A stretch of DNA of 64,000 nucleotides from Stichopus chloronotus. Taxonomy: Eukaryota; Echinodermata; Holothuroidea; Aspidochirotida; Stichopodidae. This document shows positions 23,784 through 36,110 of the stretch, piece by piece. The position numbers were made by a program, and so were the translations under genes. The DNA lies in contig SFZH01000008.1 of NCBI GenBank assembly GCA_021234535.1, forward strand, positions 4,030,001 to 4,094,000, in the 5' to 3' direction. The notes below the pieces were generated by a model, which saw nothing but the letters and a program-made list of their open reading frames with translations, had not been told where the DNA came from and made no database searches. The stretch's first letter is position 1; each line of letters starts with the position of its first letter.

Positions 23784-24100
23784 CAGCAGTCACTTAAGCT
23801 CGAACTATCTTTAGAGGTAGGGAATGTTTTGTGCTTGCTTGGCTTCAACTTCAGATCAATAGGAAAGACACGTTCTGACTTCAAGTACACGGCTACAAAC
23901 GAATTACGATTAGGCCTGACACTCAAATAGTGAAGCTAACACAGTGACAGTGACTGACACTAGCACTAGTTCCGTATTAAGTGTACCGTCACCTGTTTTG
24001 CTTGGGACCGATGAGTGAACACATGACAGAACGTCACATGACATATACTGATACACTTTGGACATCGATGAACAGTCAAGTCATGTGATTATTGACATAA
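23784..24100 (-). promoter_or_regulatory. SLC35F6: Candidate SLC35F6 5' UTR exon donor and promoter region
   Basis: The first coding exon has an upstream acceptor, so a leader exon must exist. A strong minus-strand donor CTGCTG|GTGAGT has its last exon base at 23784, just outside the inverted-repeat element, and the sequence above it is less repetitive up to the tRNA. No TATA box was identified. Inference only. Confidence 0.35.
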
Positions 24101-24286
24101 CCACGAAAAACGAAACGTAAACAACGATGCAGAAATAATGCTGGATTATGGAGAATAATAAGTCAAATACACGAAGAAGTAAATGAAACATTAATACCAA
24201 ATGAAATAACAAGAAATAACAACTTTTGCAACGTCAGACAAAGGTTGTTTCGTCATATATTACTTATAATTTTCAAGTTGTCAGTT

Positions 24287-24358
24287 GGCTTGTTGGTCTA
24301 GTGGTATGATTCTCGCTTAGGGTGCGAGAGGTCCCGGGTTCAATTCCCGGATAAGCCC
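24287..24358 (+). tRNA. tRNA-Pro (AGG)
   Basis: The 72-nt sequence folds as a full cloverleaf. The acceptor stem is GGCTTGT/ATAAGCC with one G-T pair, and the anticodon stem CTCGC/GCGAG holds loop TTAGGGT with anticodon AGG. The T arm is TCCCGGGTTCAATTCCCGGA. A box (TGGTCTAGTGG) and B box (GGTTCAATTCC) are present. Discriminator base C is typical for proline tRNA. A T9 run at 24368-24376 is the pol III terminator. Confidence 0.97.
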
Positions 24359-24367
24359 CAGAAAAAC

Positions 24368-24376
24368 TTTTTTTTT
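24368..24376 (+). terminator. RNA polymerase III terminator of tRNA-Pro
   Basis: Nine consecutive T on the coding strand, ten bases after the mature tRNA 3' end. Confidence 0.9.
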
Positions 24377-25940
24377 CCTCTCTTCTGTGTGGGCGAGCCA
24401 AAGGCTACGTCATTCTCCCAAATTCTTGGTCTCTTAACATTTGTTTCTTTCTCGTAATGTGTTGCCCATTGATCTGTTGTGAGGATTTTTCCTTTGAAAA
24501 AAATAAATAGAAAAGGTCGTTTGACAAATTCGACAGTGGATAAACGGCAGACTGTTGCTTCAGGATGGTGTAGGGTTTACTTTTTAATGACAAAAAAAAA
24601 CGCTCTTTTTGAATAGTTGGTGGATTCAATTCAACCAGGGAGTTGCTCACTCTCTTTGGTTCAACAGAGGCATACTGCATTTCGATCCGCATCACAGTGT
24701 ATCACATTCGTTGATGCCCATTCATGCATGTCCCAAGCCTAGTAGAACTATCTATACCCACGATCCTGAGGGGGGTCCTTGCAAACAATCCCTGTGAATC
24801 CATTGCCCCAATGAAAGAGGAGGATCTTTAAATATGTTAAACCCTAAATATTTGCCAATTTTATTATAATTCATCTCAACCATCTGGTATGTAGGCCTAT
24901 TATCATTTTCATAGATTTACTGTAGGGGAAAGATACGTCACCCTGGCCTCCAGTATTTGCAAAGTGCTTCAAGAATAAATGAAAAAGGATGCATATTTTA
25001 TTATTATTTTTGTATCATATAAATCCTTCTGATATGCGTTTCCATTTTCATGTTCTGAAGTTATTTTTTTTTCAATAATTGAGAAATTGCAGATATGGCA
25101 ATCCCTACTTTCAAGACTGTGCATGCACAAGTCAGCTTACAACATCCGAAAGTGTTGCTAGCGGTCAACTGGGGGGGGGGGGTGAAAAACCAAACAAATC
25201 TTCTGCACGCGGGGGCCGGGTAAACCAATAGTGGTGTTCCGTTTTGATAGGCCTGGTGACACCCCCTTGGCAACACCTTCCAATATCCCTTTCGTTCTGA
25301 CCACCTGCTATGTGTGGGCTGAAGGGCATTGGATATTTTTATCATACAAGACCCCAAACAACCATTTTTGTCCCCTCTCCTTGAGGACTACTGGCTCCAC
25401 CGTTGTTTTTCTCACTCCCACTACTTTGATCTTCGTGGCACCTTTGGTGACCTACAACGAACTTTGACCTCCACAAAAAACGAGAAAGTCACCTCTGACA
25501 ACCCATGCTTAACAGTTTCATTACAGTTATCTTTCTGAAGACATTAATTAAATCGATTTAATGCTAGCATTAAATCGATTAAATCGCTAGCAGTTTCACA
25601 TGGAAACCTTTACATTATAGCCTCTGTGTGCTAAGCAAGTTCTTTGGCGCTAAGTTAAGTCTTGCTTGAAAGAACAGTCACTTTGCTTCTTTTTTTTTTA
25701 GATTTGGAAGATCTGTGTATACAGTAGTTTGAAAGCTGTCCATATATAGCTAAACCCCCACCCCACCCCATGAGATATGTAGGACATGCAATGCCACTTT
25801 TCAAATGTGTAACAACCAGATTCTTGATAGCTACTGCAAAGATTATACTTGACATGATTACAGCTACTGATTGCGTTGGTCATCTCTTTCCTCACTTAAC
25901 TTGCACTCCATAGAGGTCAGTGTTCAAAAGAGCAGTGCCA
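24377..25940. other. Intergenic region, no gene recognised
   Basis: No coding or RNA gene seen. It contains a poly-G tract at about 25171-25181, a weak TGACCT-type fragment (about 25440-25500) and a 30-bp perfect palindrome at 25551. Confidence 0.45.
25551..25580. repeat. Perfect 30-bp palindrome
   Basis: Equal to its own reverse complement, centred on GCTAGC, with arms AATCGATTTAAT and ATTAAATCGATT. GATTAAATCGCTAGC follows directly as an additional partial copy. Confidence 0.95.
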
Positions 25941-27180
25941 CGTTGCCCGAGTATAGCAAGCAGCGCTGGACGTAATTCGCATTGGTTTCAACACTATGCG
26001 AAATGCTAGTAAACAAAGAATGCTTTTATTTATTTTCAACCTAGTTTCAAGAGGTTAGCTAATGTTATCCGAGGTCCTCTTTTCAATTACGAAAATATAA
26101 AACAGACAGAATATATACCATAAAGGAATGAACAGATAGACATTACAAATTACAGGAAAACAATTCAAAAATTTGAGATAGAAGATGGCAACATTTCAAG
26201 AATCTAAAACTGAGAACTATAACATTGAAAACAAAATAAGATGTATGCAATTTTAAATAAGACACTTAAAAGGACTACCAAAGAAAACAACTTGCCCCAT
26301 TGGGACCCAACTGGGCTTTACCTTCGCTGGTTGGCCTTAATTGGGGTTGGGCTAAAGGTAGGAGATTACTAGGGGCCTTACAGAGACCCAATTAGGCTTA
26401 AATGACAAATCTTCAAACTCAATTTTAAAACAAGGTTGTAAAGTGAAAGTTCCAAGTTGTTTTACTTTATCTAAGGGAGAAAGTACCTACAAAACAAAAG
26501 TATGAACTACATTCGCTTTTGGCTTGTGTTGGGTCATTACTATTTGGGTCCAATTCGGAACAAAACGGGGCCCAACATGGCAATTCTCTTTTTATCAATT
26601 GACTTCATTTACTTACCAATATCATAATTCTAAGCAACTACAAAAATGAAGCTGAATAATCGCTGGTTGTAATTGGCTTTGATTTGATCTTTGCACTATT
26701 TGGCCACAACTGGGGTCCCGTAGGTGCCCAATTGGTCTGTATTTAAAAGTCTTGCAAAGAGACTGTGAGTTGTTGTTTATCGTGAGAGGATTTTTAATCT
26801 TTCAAAAACGGTTCTAAACACATCAAATAAGTACTAAAGTAAAGTGGGTTTTGATTGGGCCTGACTTCGGCCGTGTAATTTACTTGCCCAAGAGGGGCCC
26901 TGGTTGTGCACAATTGGGCTATCATCACAAACGATAAAAAAAATAAGACATTTCTGTGATTTAAATAATCATAAACCTACCTTTATACACATTGGTAAAA
27001 AGAACTAGAAGTAAAATAAATATCTTGACTAAAGGCGGGTTTTTCTTGAATGTGGGTTGAGCTATGCACTCCTTGGTCAGGAACTGGGCCCGTTTGATAC
27101 CTAGCTGGGCTGTCTTTAAGTGTTGTGTAAGTGATCTTTGATTGTATTTATGTATCGAAGATGACTTTAACCTGTTCAAG

Positions 27181-27225
27181 TGACCCCCCCCCGTCATAAC
27201 AAGTGACCCCCCCCCCGTCATAGAC
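27181..27225. repeat. Short tandem duplication with poly-C
   Basis: AAGTGACC followed by a long C run and GTCATA occurs twice within 45 bp. The exact length of the C runs may be affected by sequencing. Confidence 0.8.
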
Positions 27226-27300
27226 AGACCTCAGATAAATACTAAACCAAAAATAAATACTGAAGATCAGATGATTACGCAAAACTTGGGCCATGCACTT

Positions 27301-27352
27301 GTTAGGTTATCCCAATTGGGCCCCTTATGGGACCCAATTGGGATAACCTAAC
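27301..27352. repeat. Perfect 20-bp inverted repeat (hairpin)
   Basis: The arms GTTAGGTTATCCCAATTGGG (27301-27320) and its exact inverse (27333-27352) are separated by 12 bases. It lies in the left arm of the giant palindrome; the opposite arm keeps only part of it. Confidence 0.95.
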
Positions 27353-30088
27353 ATATTACAAATATTCAAAACAATTATGGAACTGTTCTTTAACGTGCTT
27401 AAGTTTACCAACATTGATCTTGAGATGGAACTAAAATGTACTACTTTGAATTAAGGCACGTTTTCTTGGGCTTGAATTGGTACCCAAGTGCCATCGGGGA
27501 GGGGGGGGATCTCATCTGGTACGCTTCACGCCAACTGATTGTGGCACTCCGCTTGTGTAGTCCTGTCCGCGGTGCATCCAAAACTGGTTGAGCCTTCAAG
27601 ACAGACGCTCAAACCCAGCAGAAAAACCTGGATAGGCGCCTGAGATGTAATACCAATGACTGTAGGCAATATGTGCCCCAATCATTAGACCCCGCGCTTT
27701 CACCATCTGCCTAGCCGGACAAAAGCTATCTTTTTTTTTAAATTTCCGCGTTGAGGATTTTGAACCAATCTCCGTGGGACGTTTGTCTAGAAATCTACTG
27801 TATGATTTATCATTTTTCATAGATTATTTCTTAAATTGCAGACATGATATGAGTATATTAATCAAGACTGTGTACAAGCAGCCTGGAACGCACTCGAACG
27901 TCGTCCCAGCCCTATTGGGGGACTTTGTAAAACTCAAAATTTTCTTGTATGCTACGCTCCAACTTATGGTGCCGCTCCTTTTTAGATAGTAATCTCGCTA
28001 ATTAGTGACAAAAATTGTAGCAAAAAAATCTCTGTAGCCCCCCACCGAAAAAAATTCTAGGAACCATGCCTATGTGTTCAGTCCCCAATCTTTTGACAAG
28101 TACTCTTCGATCACAAGCGTCAATAGGAATACTGCTTTAACATCATTCAGTTTACTTCAAGGTAATCTACAGGTATGAAGAAATTAGAATATGAATGAGG
28201 CATACTCAGATAAAGTCTACAAATGAATATTTCCCCTGCAGTGGAAAGCAAAGGAAAAAAAAACTAAAATCGTTACTTAAGAAACAGGCATTCCTTGAGG
28301 TACATTCTCTTTAAATCTGGCATCAAATGTAGCACAACATTGCATCTGGTCCACCATACAAAGTAAAAGAAATCCAATGGCCCCAAGGATAGCAATCAGT
28401 CTTCAGATACATCTTATCAAAATTTCACACATATGGGATCAGAAAGTGACATACGCGGGAGGAGGGGGGGGGGGGGAGGGATTGCCTAACGTCACATTGT
28501 CCATCAATAAAAAATAAAAACAAAATTGTTCAAAAAGTATCATATTAACTGTAACTTTAAATTTTGAATTGAAAACGGTGATGTCGTGCTGTGGACCCGA
28601 GATTTGGGAAAAATAAAAAATGAATGAAATAATGAAAAACGTAACCTGGAAAGCTTCTTTGTTCCTCAATTTCAATTTGGAACTTTTATCTGGTTATTTT
28701 TTTATCATTTAGATGGAGGAGTACAAATAGAGGGCAAAAGAAACTGTTGGGGGGGGGGAACAAATGTCGCGGTCTTACGGAACGTGGTGGGGTCAAGGGA
28801 CAAAGCCACGGTGGAACTCCAAGGGGTGTAGCATATCTCTGGGAGAAAATTTAAATCTCAGAATATGTATAATTCTGTTCAAAGTGCATCATTAAACGCA
28901 AAGAATTCCAAACGATTTTAATTACTTCGCCTATTTCTCTCCTCTGAGTTGACAAGATGAGAATTTAGTATCCCTCATGGCGAAGAGCCCGAGTGGGGTT
29001 TCGGGGAAAGGTCCCCTCCTCCTCGAAAATCTGAGGTTTGGGCATATTTCTGGGTGAAAAATTTAGTGTCAGGATAGTATATTTCAAATATGAAAACTTA
29101 CGTTCCCTTACGGGGTCCAGAAGTGATCCATGTGGCATTTACATGATTTTCTGAAAGGAGAGGAGGGGAGGGGGAGAGCAATCACAGGGTTTCTAAATGT
29201 GAGTGAGAACGTAGAGTGAGATTTATTAGGGAGAATACCTAATCGAAGCATAAATATAATTTTGGAAAATCAGGGCCTTCGGACAGCCTGAAATGTCATT
29301 TCCCAGACCGGTAAGGAGAAATGTAAACAGTTACTATAATGCGCTTTCATTTGCAATAAAATGTTTACCGCAATAAAAAAAAAATGAGCAAATGCAAAAT
29401 GATAAAAAATAACAAGATAAAAAGTACCAAAATGAAATTGTGGAGCACAAAAAGCTTCCCAGATTTTGCTTTTTAGTATTTCATTAATTTTATATTTTTC
29501 CCAAATCTCGGATCCACAGAACTGCATACAGGCTAAATGATTTTAGAAGGGGGGGGGGGGGGTGGGGGCAGTCTTAGTGTTGCCAAGTTGAGTGTGAACA
29601 TGGAGTGAGCTTTATCCAAGAGACTATCTAAGCGGAGCGCCATAACCGGTTGGTGCGGGCAGAGTAGGAACGTTTGGTGTAACAATCGACTCATATCGCT
29701 GGAAATAGTATTTTACAGCCACTGTATAGCAACATCACCGTCACTGTATGTAAGTGTGAAATTTTGATAAGATGTATCTGATGACTGATTGCCATCCTTA
29801 GGAACAACCCATTGGAATTTTTTTATTTTCTATGGTGGATCTTATGCAATATGGTGCTATATTTCACGCCAGATTTAAAGAGAATGTATCTCATGAAATT
29901 CCTGGTTTTTAATAAATCATTTTCGTTTTTGTTTTTTTTTTGTTGATATTTGGCTTTGCACTGCAGGGGATATGTTCATTTGTAGACCTTTTCTGAGCAT
30001 ACTTCATTCACATTCTAATTTCTTCATGCCTGCAGTAAACTGAATGATGTTAAAGTAATATCCCTGGTGACGCTTGTAATCGAAGACA

Positions 30089-30534
30089 TGTACCATGACC
30101 TACATATAGTATTTAGGTTACTTCGATTTTCACTTTAGGTCACAAAAAGTGCCTGTATTAGTTATACTTAGTTTCGGGTTTGTATAGTTCCACTCACTAA
30201 ACTATAAGGTCCCACTGCTCTGCACTGATCAAAATAAAACACCAGTGCATTCACTTTCCTCTTTCAGCGGGCTGTAGCGGGGACATTTCTGTGGAACGCG
30301 ACTCAAGGCTGCTTCAAGCATGACGGTCAGTGGCACACGATATCTGGGGAAGTATGTTCTTAAAATACGATTAATGCATGTAAATGTTTGGCGATTTCTT
30401 ATGCTAGTAAAATTTTAAGAAATGGGAAAGGAGACATTAGTTCCCTCAATTTTTCTCATTTTTCTTTGGGGGGGGGGGGGATTGAGTTGGTTCAAGAATC
30501 ATAATGAATAACGCATCCCCCTTTATTTGTTCTT
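30089..30534. mobile_element. About 450-bp insertion in the right arm of the giant palindrome
   Basis: In the left arm the sequence equivalent to AATCGAAG is joined directly to GAGTACTTGTC. In the right arm these two are separated by about 446 bp. The inserted DNA has no open frame and its class is unknown. Confidence 0.65.
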
Positions 30535-31150
30535 TGAGTACTTGTCATTTGGAGGACCACATAGACGTACGCTTGCCTAGAATTGGGGGGGGGGGGGACT
30601 ACGCACATTTTTTCCCAGAATTTTTGTAACTAATTAGCGAGATTACTATCTAAAAAGGAGCGGCACCATAAGTTGGAGCGTAGCATACAAGAAAATTTTG
30701 GGTTTCACAAACTCGCCCGATAGCCGGAAACGTCGTTTGAGGGTGTTCTAGGCTGCTTGTACACAGCCTTAATTAGTGTACTGATATCATGTCTGCAATT
30801 GGAGAAATAATGTATGAAAAATGTAAATCATGCAGTAGATTTCTAGAGAAATGTTCCACAGAGAGTGAATCAAAATCCTCAACGCGGAAATGTAAAAAAA
30901 AAGAAAAGATAACTTGTTCTGCTAGGCAGATGGTGAAAGCGCGGGGTCTAATGATTGGGGACACATATTGCCTATAGTCATTGGCATGACATGTCAGGCG
31001 CCTATCTAGGTTTTCCTGCTGGGTTTGAGCGTCTGCCTTGAAGGCTTAGTCAGTGTCAGTGTGTGCACCGCGGACAGGACTATATAAGCAGAGCTCCACC
31101 ATCAGTTGGTGTGGAGCGTACCAGAAGGGATCCCCCTCCCCGATGGCACT

Positions 31151-31835
31151 TTCCTGATTATTAATTGAATTAATGATATCAAAAAGACATTTCAAGGTAT
31201 CTGTAAATACATTAATGATATTTGCAAATATGACGTCAGATGTCGTTAATTTTTTCTTATTTAAGATATCTTTAATTTGATATGACAAGTGACGTCAATC
31301 ATATGTGTAAGACCGTTAGCTCAAGAAAACCACTTTCTGGAGGATCAAGCTGTGTATTGATATAAACACTTGTAGTTGGTATTTTAATGAATATATTTTA
31401 CTTTTCATTGACTATTGTGTTCTTATATGGAGTACCAAAGAAAATATGAACTTTTGAGGAGTGCTGATAAGATTATACTTATTGCACCATACGAGTGCGG
31501 ATCGGTCAATAGATCCAGGTCCAGTGCAGGTCTTGACAAAGTAAAGCAAATATTTACCTTTATTTCATAATTCTGAGGACGACTGTTGGTAAGCATAGGT
31601 TCATGTCAATGAATTTTTAAAAACTGCCTCACTTCATTCGCCTCTTTTGTGAAAATAGTCAAAGTGGGTCCCAACATGCACGGTCCTTTCTTGGGACTTA
31701 AAATTACACGTCCTGTGTCAGGTCAATTTAAGCCCACTTGTTTAGTATTTACCTTACATCAACAGGTTGAAAGTCATCTTACTATGCATGGATAAGTAGT
31801 GACTCACAATCCATTTAGAAAATGTCCAGTAAGGA
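31151..31835. mobile_element. About 685-bp insertion in the right arm of the giant palindrome
   Basis: The left arm (inverted) reads GATGGCACTTGGGTACC without interruption. In the right arm GATGGCACTT (near 31141-31150) and GGGTACC (near 31836) are about 685 bp apart. The inserted DNA is AT-rich and not recognised. Confidence 0.65.
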
Positions 31836-32120
31836 CAGCCCAACTGGGTACCAACTCAAACCCAAGAAAACCCCCTTAATTCAGCCTAGTTTCGTCTCGA
31901 AAACAATGTTGGTAAACATAACTTTATTAAAGAACTGCTCCATAATTGTTTTGAATACTTTTGATGTTATCCCAATTAGGCCCAATTTTTACTTAACCAT
32001 CTGATGTTGAGTATTTATTTTTTAATTAGTATCTGTCTGAGATCTGTTTATGACCTGGAGGTAACTAGAACAGGTTTAAGTCATCTTCGATACATAAATA
32101 CAATCAATTTTCGTTAAGAT

Positions 32121-32157
32121 GATTTATTTATTTATTTATTTTATTTATTTATTTAAA
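32121..32157. repeat. (TTTA)n microsatellite
   Basis: About nine TTTA units with one interruption, in the right palindrome arm. Confidence 0.9.
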
Positions 32158-32261
32158 TCATAGAAATGTTTTACCTTTTTTTAATCGTTTATGATGATAG
32201 CCCAATGGTGCAGTACCAGGGCCCCTCCTGTGCAAGTAAATTGCATGGCCTAAGTCAGGCC

Positions 32262-32935
32262 CAATCAAAACCCACTTTACTTTAGTACTTATTTGGTGTG
32301 TAGGACCGTTTTTGAAAGATTAAAAATCCGCTCACGATAAACAACGACTCACAGTCTCTTTGCAAGACTTTTAAATACAGACCAATTGGGCACCTACTGG
32401 GTCCGGTTGAGGCCAAACAGAGCAAAGATCAAATCAAAGCCAATTACAACCAGCAATTATTCAGTTTCATTTTTGTAGTTGCTTAGAATTATGATATTGG
32501 TAAGTATATGAAGTCAATTGATAAAAAGAGAATTGCCATGTTGGGCCCCGTTTTGTTCCGAATTGGACCCAAATAGTAATAACCCAACACAAGCCAAAAC
32601 CCACTTTGGTTAAGTACTTATTTTGTGCACTCAGGAGCGCAGCTTATAAGGTTAAAATCTTCTCATGAAACAATGACTCACTGCAGTCTCTTTGCAAGAC
32701 TTTTAAATACAGACCAGTTGGGTATCTACGGGACCCCAGTTGGGGCCAAATGGAGCAAAGATCAAATCAAACCCAATTACAACCAGCACTCATTCAATTT
32801 TTTTCTTTGTAGTTCTTTAGACTTATAATATCGGTAAATATCTGGAGTCAATTGAAAAAGAGAATAGCCATTTTGAGCCCGTTTTGGTGTGAATTGGAAC
32901 CTAAATAGTAATAACCCAACACAGGTCGAAAAAAT
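32262..32935. repeat. Tandem duplication of a 330-bp segment in the right palindrome arm
   Basis: CAAAACCCACTTT starts one copy near 32266 and the next near 32595 (period about 329). Both contain CTCTTTGCAAGACTTTTAAA, GCAAAGATCAAATCAAA and CCAATTACAACCAGCA. The left arm has a single copy (26521-26860). Confidence 0.85.
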
Positions 32936-33445
32936 GTATTTACTACTTTCGTAGGTACTTTCTCTCTTAGATAAAGAAAAGCAACTTGAACTTTCACTTT
33001 AAGACCTTGACTGAGTGTGAAGATTTGTCATTTACGCCTAATTGGGTTCCTATAAGGCTCCTAATAAACTCCTACCTTTAGCCCAACCTCATTTAAGCCC
33101 AACCAGCAAAGGTCAAGCCCAGTTGGGTCCCAATGTGGCTTGTTTCTGTGATTGTCCTTTTAAGTGTCTAAATAAAAATTCCATAGATCTTATTTTGTTT
33201 TAATCTAGTTCTCAGTTTTATACTCTTAAAATGTTGCCATCTTCTGTCTCAACTTTTTAAATTGTTTTCCTGTAATTTGTAATATCTATCTGTTCATTCC
33301 TTTATGGTACATATTTTGTCTGTTCTATATCTGCGTAATTTTAAAGAGTACCTGGGATAAGAGTAGCCATGGGTAACCGAGCTATCCTCTTGAAACTAGG
33401 CTTAAAATAAAAAAAAAACATTCTTTGTTTTCTAGCTTTTCGTGT

Positions 33446-33609
33446 AGAGCAGTAAAAGCACCAGCTAAATGCATGTATACACAGCTGCTTCTTACACTGG
33501 TGCATGCAAAACAAAACACGACAAGTGGAAGCAAGATTGTTTAGCAACTGTCGTCGTAATGAATAATCACATTTCCGTGTATTTGATTGGTCTATCGTCC
33601 ATTTCTCTA
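33446..33609. mobile_element. About 165-bp insertion in the right palindrome arm
   Basis: The left arm (inverted) reads TTTCGCATAGTGTTGAAAC. The right arm reads TTTCGTGTA ... TACGTGTTGAAAC with about 165 bp between, consistent with a TA or CGTG target duplication. Termini GAG...CTC are too short to assign a family. Confidence 0.5.
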
Positions 33610-33660
33610 CGTGTTGAAACAAATGCGAATTATGTCCAGCGGGGCTTGCTGTATACCCGA

Positions 33661-36047
33661 GTATATAAGAACCACATACCCGAGGAGACAAGAGCAGTGA
33701 TACTGCTAGACGAAGAAAAGTTTGGATTATCATACAGATAACGAGAAACGACAAACTGGATCTATCGACTAAAAATGACCTTATTTGGTTAATGTAATGT
33801 GCTTAGGTCAAGCTTCGTTGTATAATTCCATTGTGTAGAAACGTGGGAATGAGATTCACCCAACTTCAAGTATTGCAAGACCTCATGATCTGGATAATGT
33901 GACCGGAAGATCAAAGGGCTTTGTCATTCTTGGCCAGCATTCATTGAGATACTATTTGCATAGCTCTAGCATGCTGCATAAAACTGAGCTGGTAGCCTTC
34001 AACCTTCCAAAGATATTTTGACTATAAGTCATTAAAAACAAATTTTCAGCTCGCTCACTGAAGGACTACCCACATACCAAGTTACAGCAACCGTTCTTGA
34101 AAATCTGTGCTTACAACTGTGACCTCTGCTAGCCTTACATGATATTTGACTTCCATAAAACAAAAACAGGGATTATTTCATCATGGAGCACTACTGTCAA
34201 GTTCCAACAACAGTGGGTCGCCGGCGCACATTAGAAGAATGGACCGGCAAGGGTCACTTTTTCGGATATCTTCAAAGTATGATCTCAAGCTGTGGTGCCA
34301 TAACTGACACGTGACTCACAAAAAGAAAAAGAGAAATGATCTACACATCAAACGCTTTTGATATAGTTCATAAGTTCTAGCAACATTCACTTCTAAAGAT
34401 ACTCTGCTGAATGATTTTCAGACTTTAACCTCTGGTAGTCTCAAATGACCTTTGACCTGTATGAATAACACTATGGATTCTTTTCTCACCCTGGAAGATG
34501 GAAGTTCTCAGATTTTTCCTTTTGAATATTGTGTTCACAAAGTTTGAAATTATGACCACACTGACTACCACTCTCAGGACTCGCCTCTGGCGCTTAGTTA
34601 ATCAGGCATCGTCATCAGTACCCCCCCCCCCGTGCAATCACCGTGCCAAGCGAGTTCCCCCCCCCCCCCCCCCCAAGTCAAAAGTCTGGTGAGATGCCAC
34701 TGCATACTTTCAGATACCACTTTCCCACAGAACTTCTTTGTTATGTGGTATTAAGTCACCATAGCATATGATACTCAGCAAACACAGATATCTAAGTTCA
34801 TCAGAAACCAGAATGATGTCAGCTGTCATGATGACAGATTCATGGATGAAGTTTCATCATTGCAAGTCGAAGACTTGTAAAATAAGTATGGCAACTACAC
34901 CTCAACCTGATACATTAAGTTTTCAAATCAGTTCTTTCCTAAAATTTGCAAGCATTGCCAGTTGCCTGCAGGAGACTGGCTCAAATACCTTCTAAAATAA
35001 GAAAAGATAGAAAAGCGAAACAATACCAGCATAGGGCTGACATTTTGCACTCAAGGACCCCAGATGACCTTTGGCCCACACCAAAACCAACCCAGCAATG
35101 ATAGTTAGTGCAATGCGTGGTTCATGAGATACTGCAAACATGGCTTGTCTCTACTCTGCATGCAGATGACTCCAGGAGAAATTGGCATCCTCTAAAAGCA
35201 ATCCCAGCCAAGATCCTTGAATGCCCTACCCACACACCAACTTTGAACTGTCTTGCACATTCCATTCAACAGCTAGAGTATGCACTAGCTTTCGCGTTAT
35301 GACTTCTGATGACCCAACGACCATTGACCTAAAGAAAATCCTCACAATCACATTTACTCAAGTTAAAGGGCAGTGCATACCATCTGAGTTTGAAAATGAT
35401 GCAACTTGTTTTGAGTTAGCTGTACTGCAACCATAGTTTGTCTATATTCTGCCTCCCCTAGTGACCTCACATGACCTTAAAATTGAATTACAATTGGGGG
35501 GGAGACCATTCGAAAGTGTATTGAATCTTTCACACATGTTGTTTGTATGGGTTCCAAGGGATTTGGTACTGTAAGCCATACAGGTAGATGGTGATGAGTT
35601 ACTATGTTCATATCACTACCTCCAGTCCCTTGAACTGGACGGACGAATAGGGGTGTAGAGGTTAAGTAATTAAGGCTACATGTATTCGCCGGATATGGTA
35701 GATCTTTATTTTTGAGTGCCGGCTAGGCGCTACACACGCTCTGCGTGCCTTTTTCTGATTATAATTATTAAAGTACCTGGGCACATAACGACTGATGTCT
35801 TGCACCTGCATGCATGTAATATATGTACCACTACACTCATCCTGGAGGTGACGGCACCACTTTTTCAATATTTCGTTTGAGATGGACGCTGTGTAATCCG
35901 TCTCCCATGGTGTCAGAACGGCATCTTTCTACCAGTACTTTCTGTCGGAATTTAGTTTTGTAAGACAAAATTTCTCCTCACAGATCTGGTTCTGATGTAA
36001 CAAAAAACGACTCAGGAAGGCTGTCTCCTGTGATCTAGGGGTCTTAT
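33661..36047. other. Intergenic region with old TGACCT-type repeat fragments
   Basis: No gene recognised. Diverged repeat units occur at about 33960-34470 (perfect TGACCTTTGACCT at 34446) and 35040-35490. Poly-C tracts flank 34620-34676. Confidence 0.5.
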
Positions 36048-36050
36048 GTA

Positions 36051-36110
36051 CCCAAAATTTTCTGGTACGCTATACGCCAACTAATGGTGGCGCTCCGCTT
36101 AGATAGTATA
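36051..36110 (+). repeat. Dispersed about 55-bp structured motif
   Basis: CCAAAATTTTCTGGTACGCT, then ATACGCCAACTAATGGTGGC, then GCTCCGCTTAGATAGTATAG. It is the best-formed copy of a motif that also occurs at 27516-27565 and 27934-27996 (plus strand) and at 29621-29672, 30643-30703, 31077-31128 and 59917-59970 (minus strand). CGCCA and TGGCG within it can pair. Confidence 0.8.

Larger units (their letters stand above)
25943..33660. repeat. Giant imperfect palindrome (foldback-type element), about 7.7 kb
   Basis: The two halves are inverted copies of each other. Matching blocks, left versus right inverted: 25943-26065 with 33362-33658; 26280-26470 with 32960-33145; 26521-26860 with 32260-32592; 27516-27560 with 31075-31122; 27560-28000 with 30620-31070; 28090-28420 with 29755-30085; 28570-28720 with 29390-29525. 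Only about 0.65 kb at the centre (28.72-29.39 kb) is unpaired. Divergence between arms is moderate. No long open frame exists, and CCCAATTGGG-like motifs and poly-G runs recur. Long-inverted-repeat foldback elements are known from sea urchins (TU family), but the 15-bp TU repeats are not seen here. Confidence 0.9.

Noticed and set aside
33341..33754. 137-residue open frame
   Set aside because: Spans the outer end of the giant palindrome and an insertion; composition is not protein-like and the other arm does not keep the frame.
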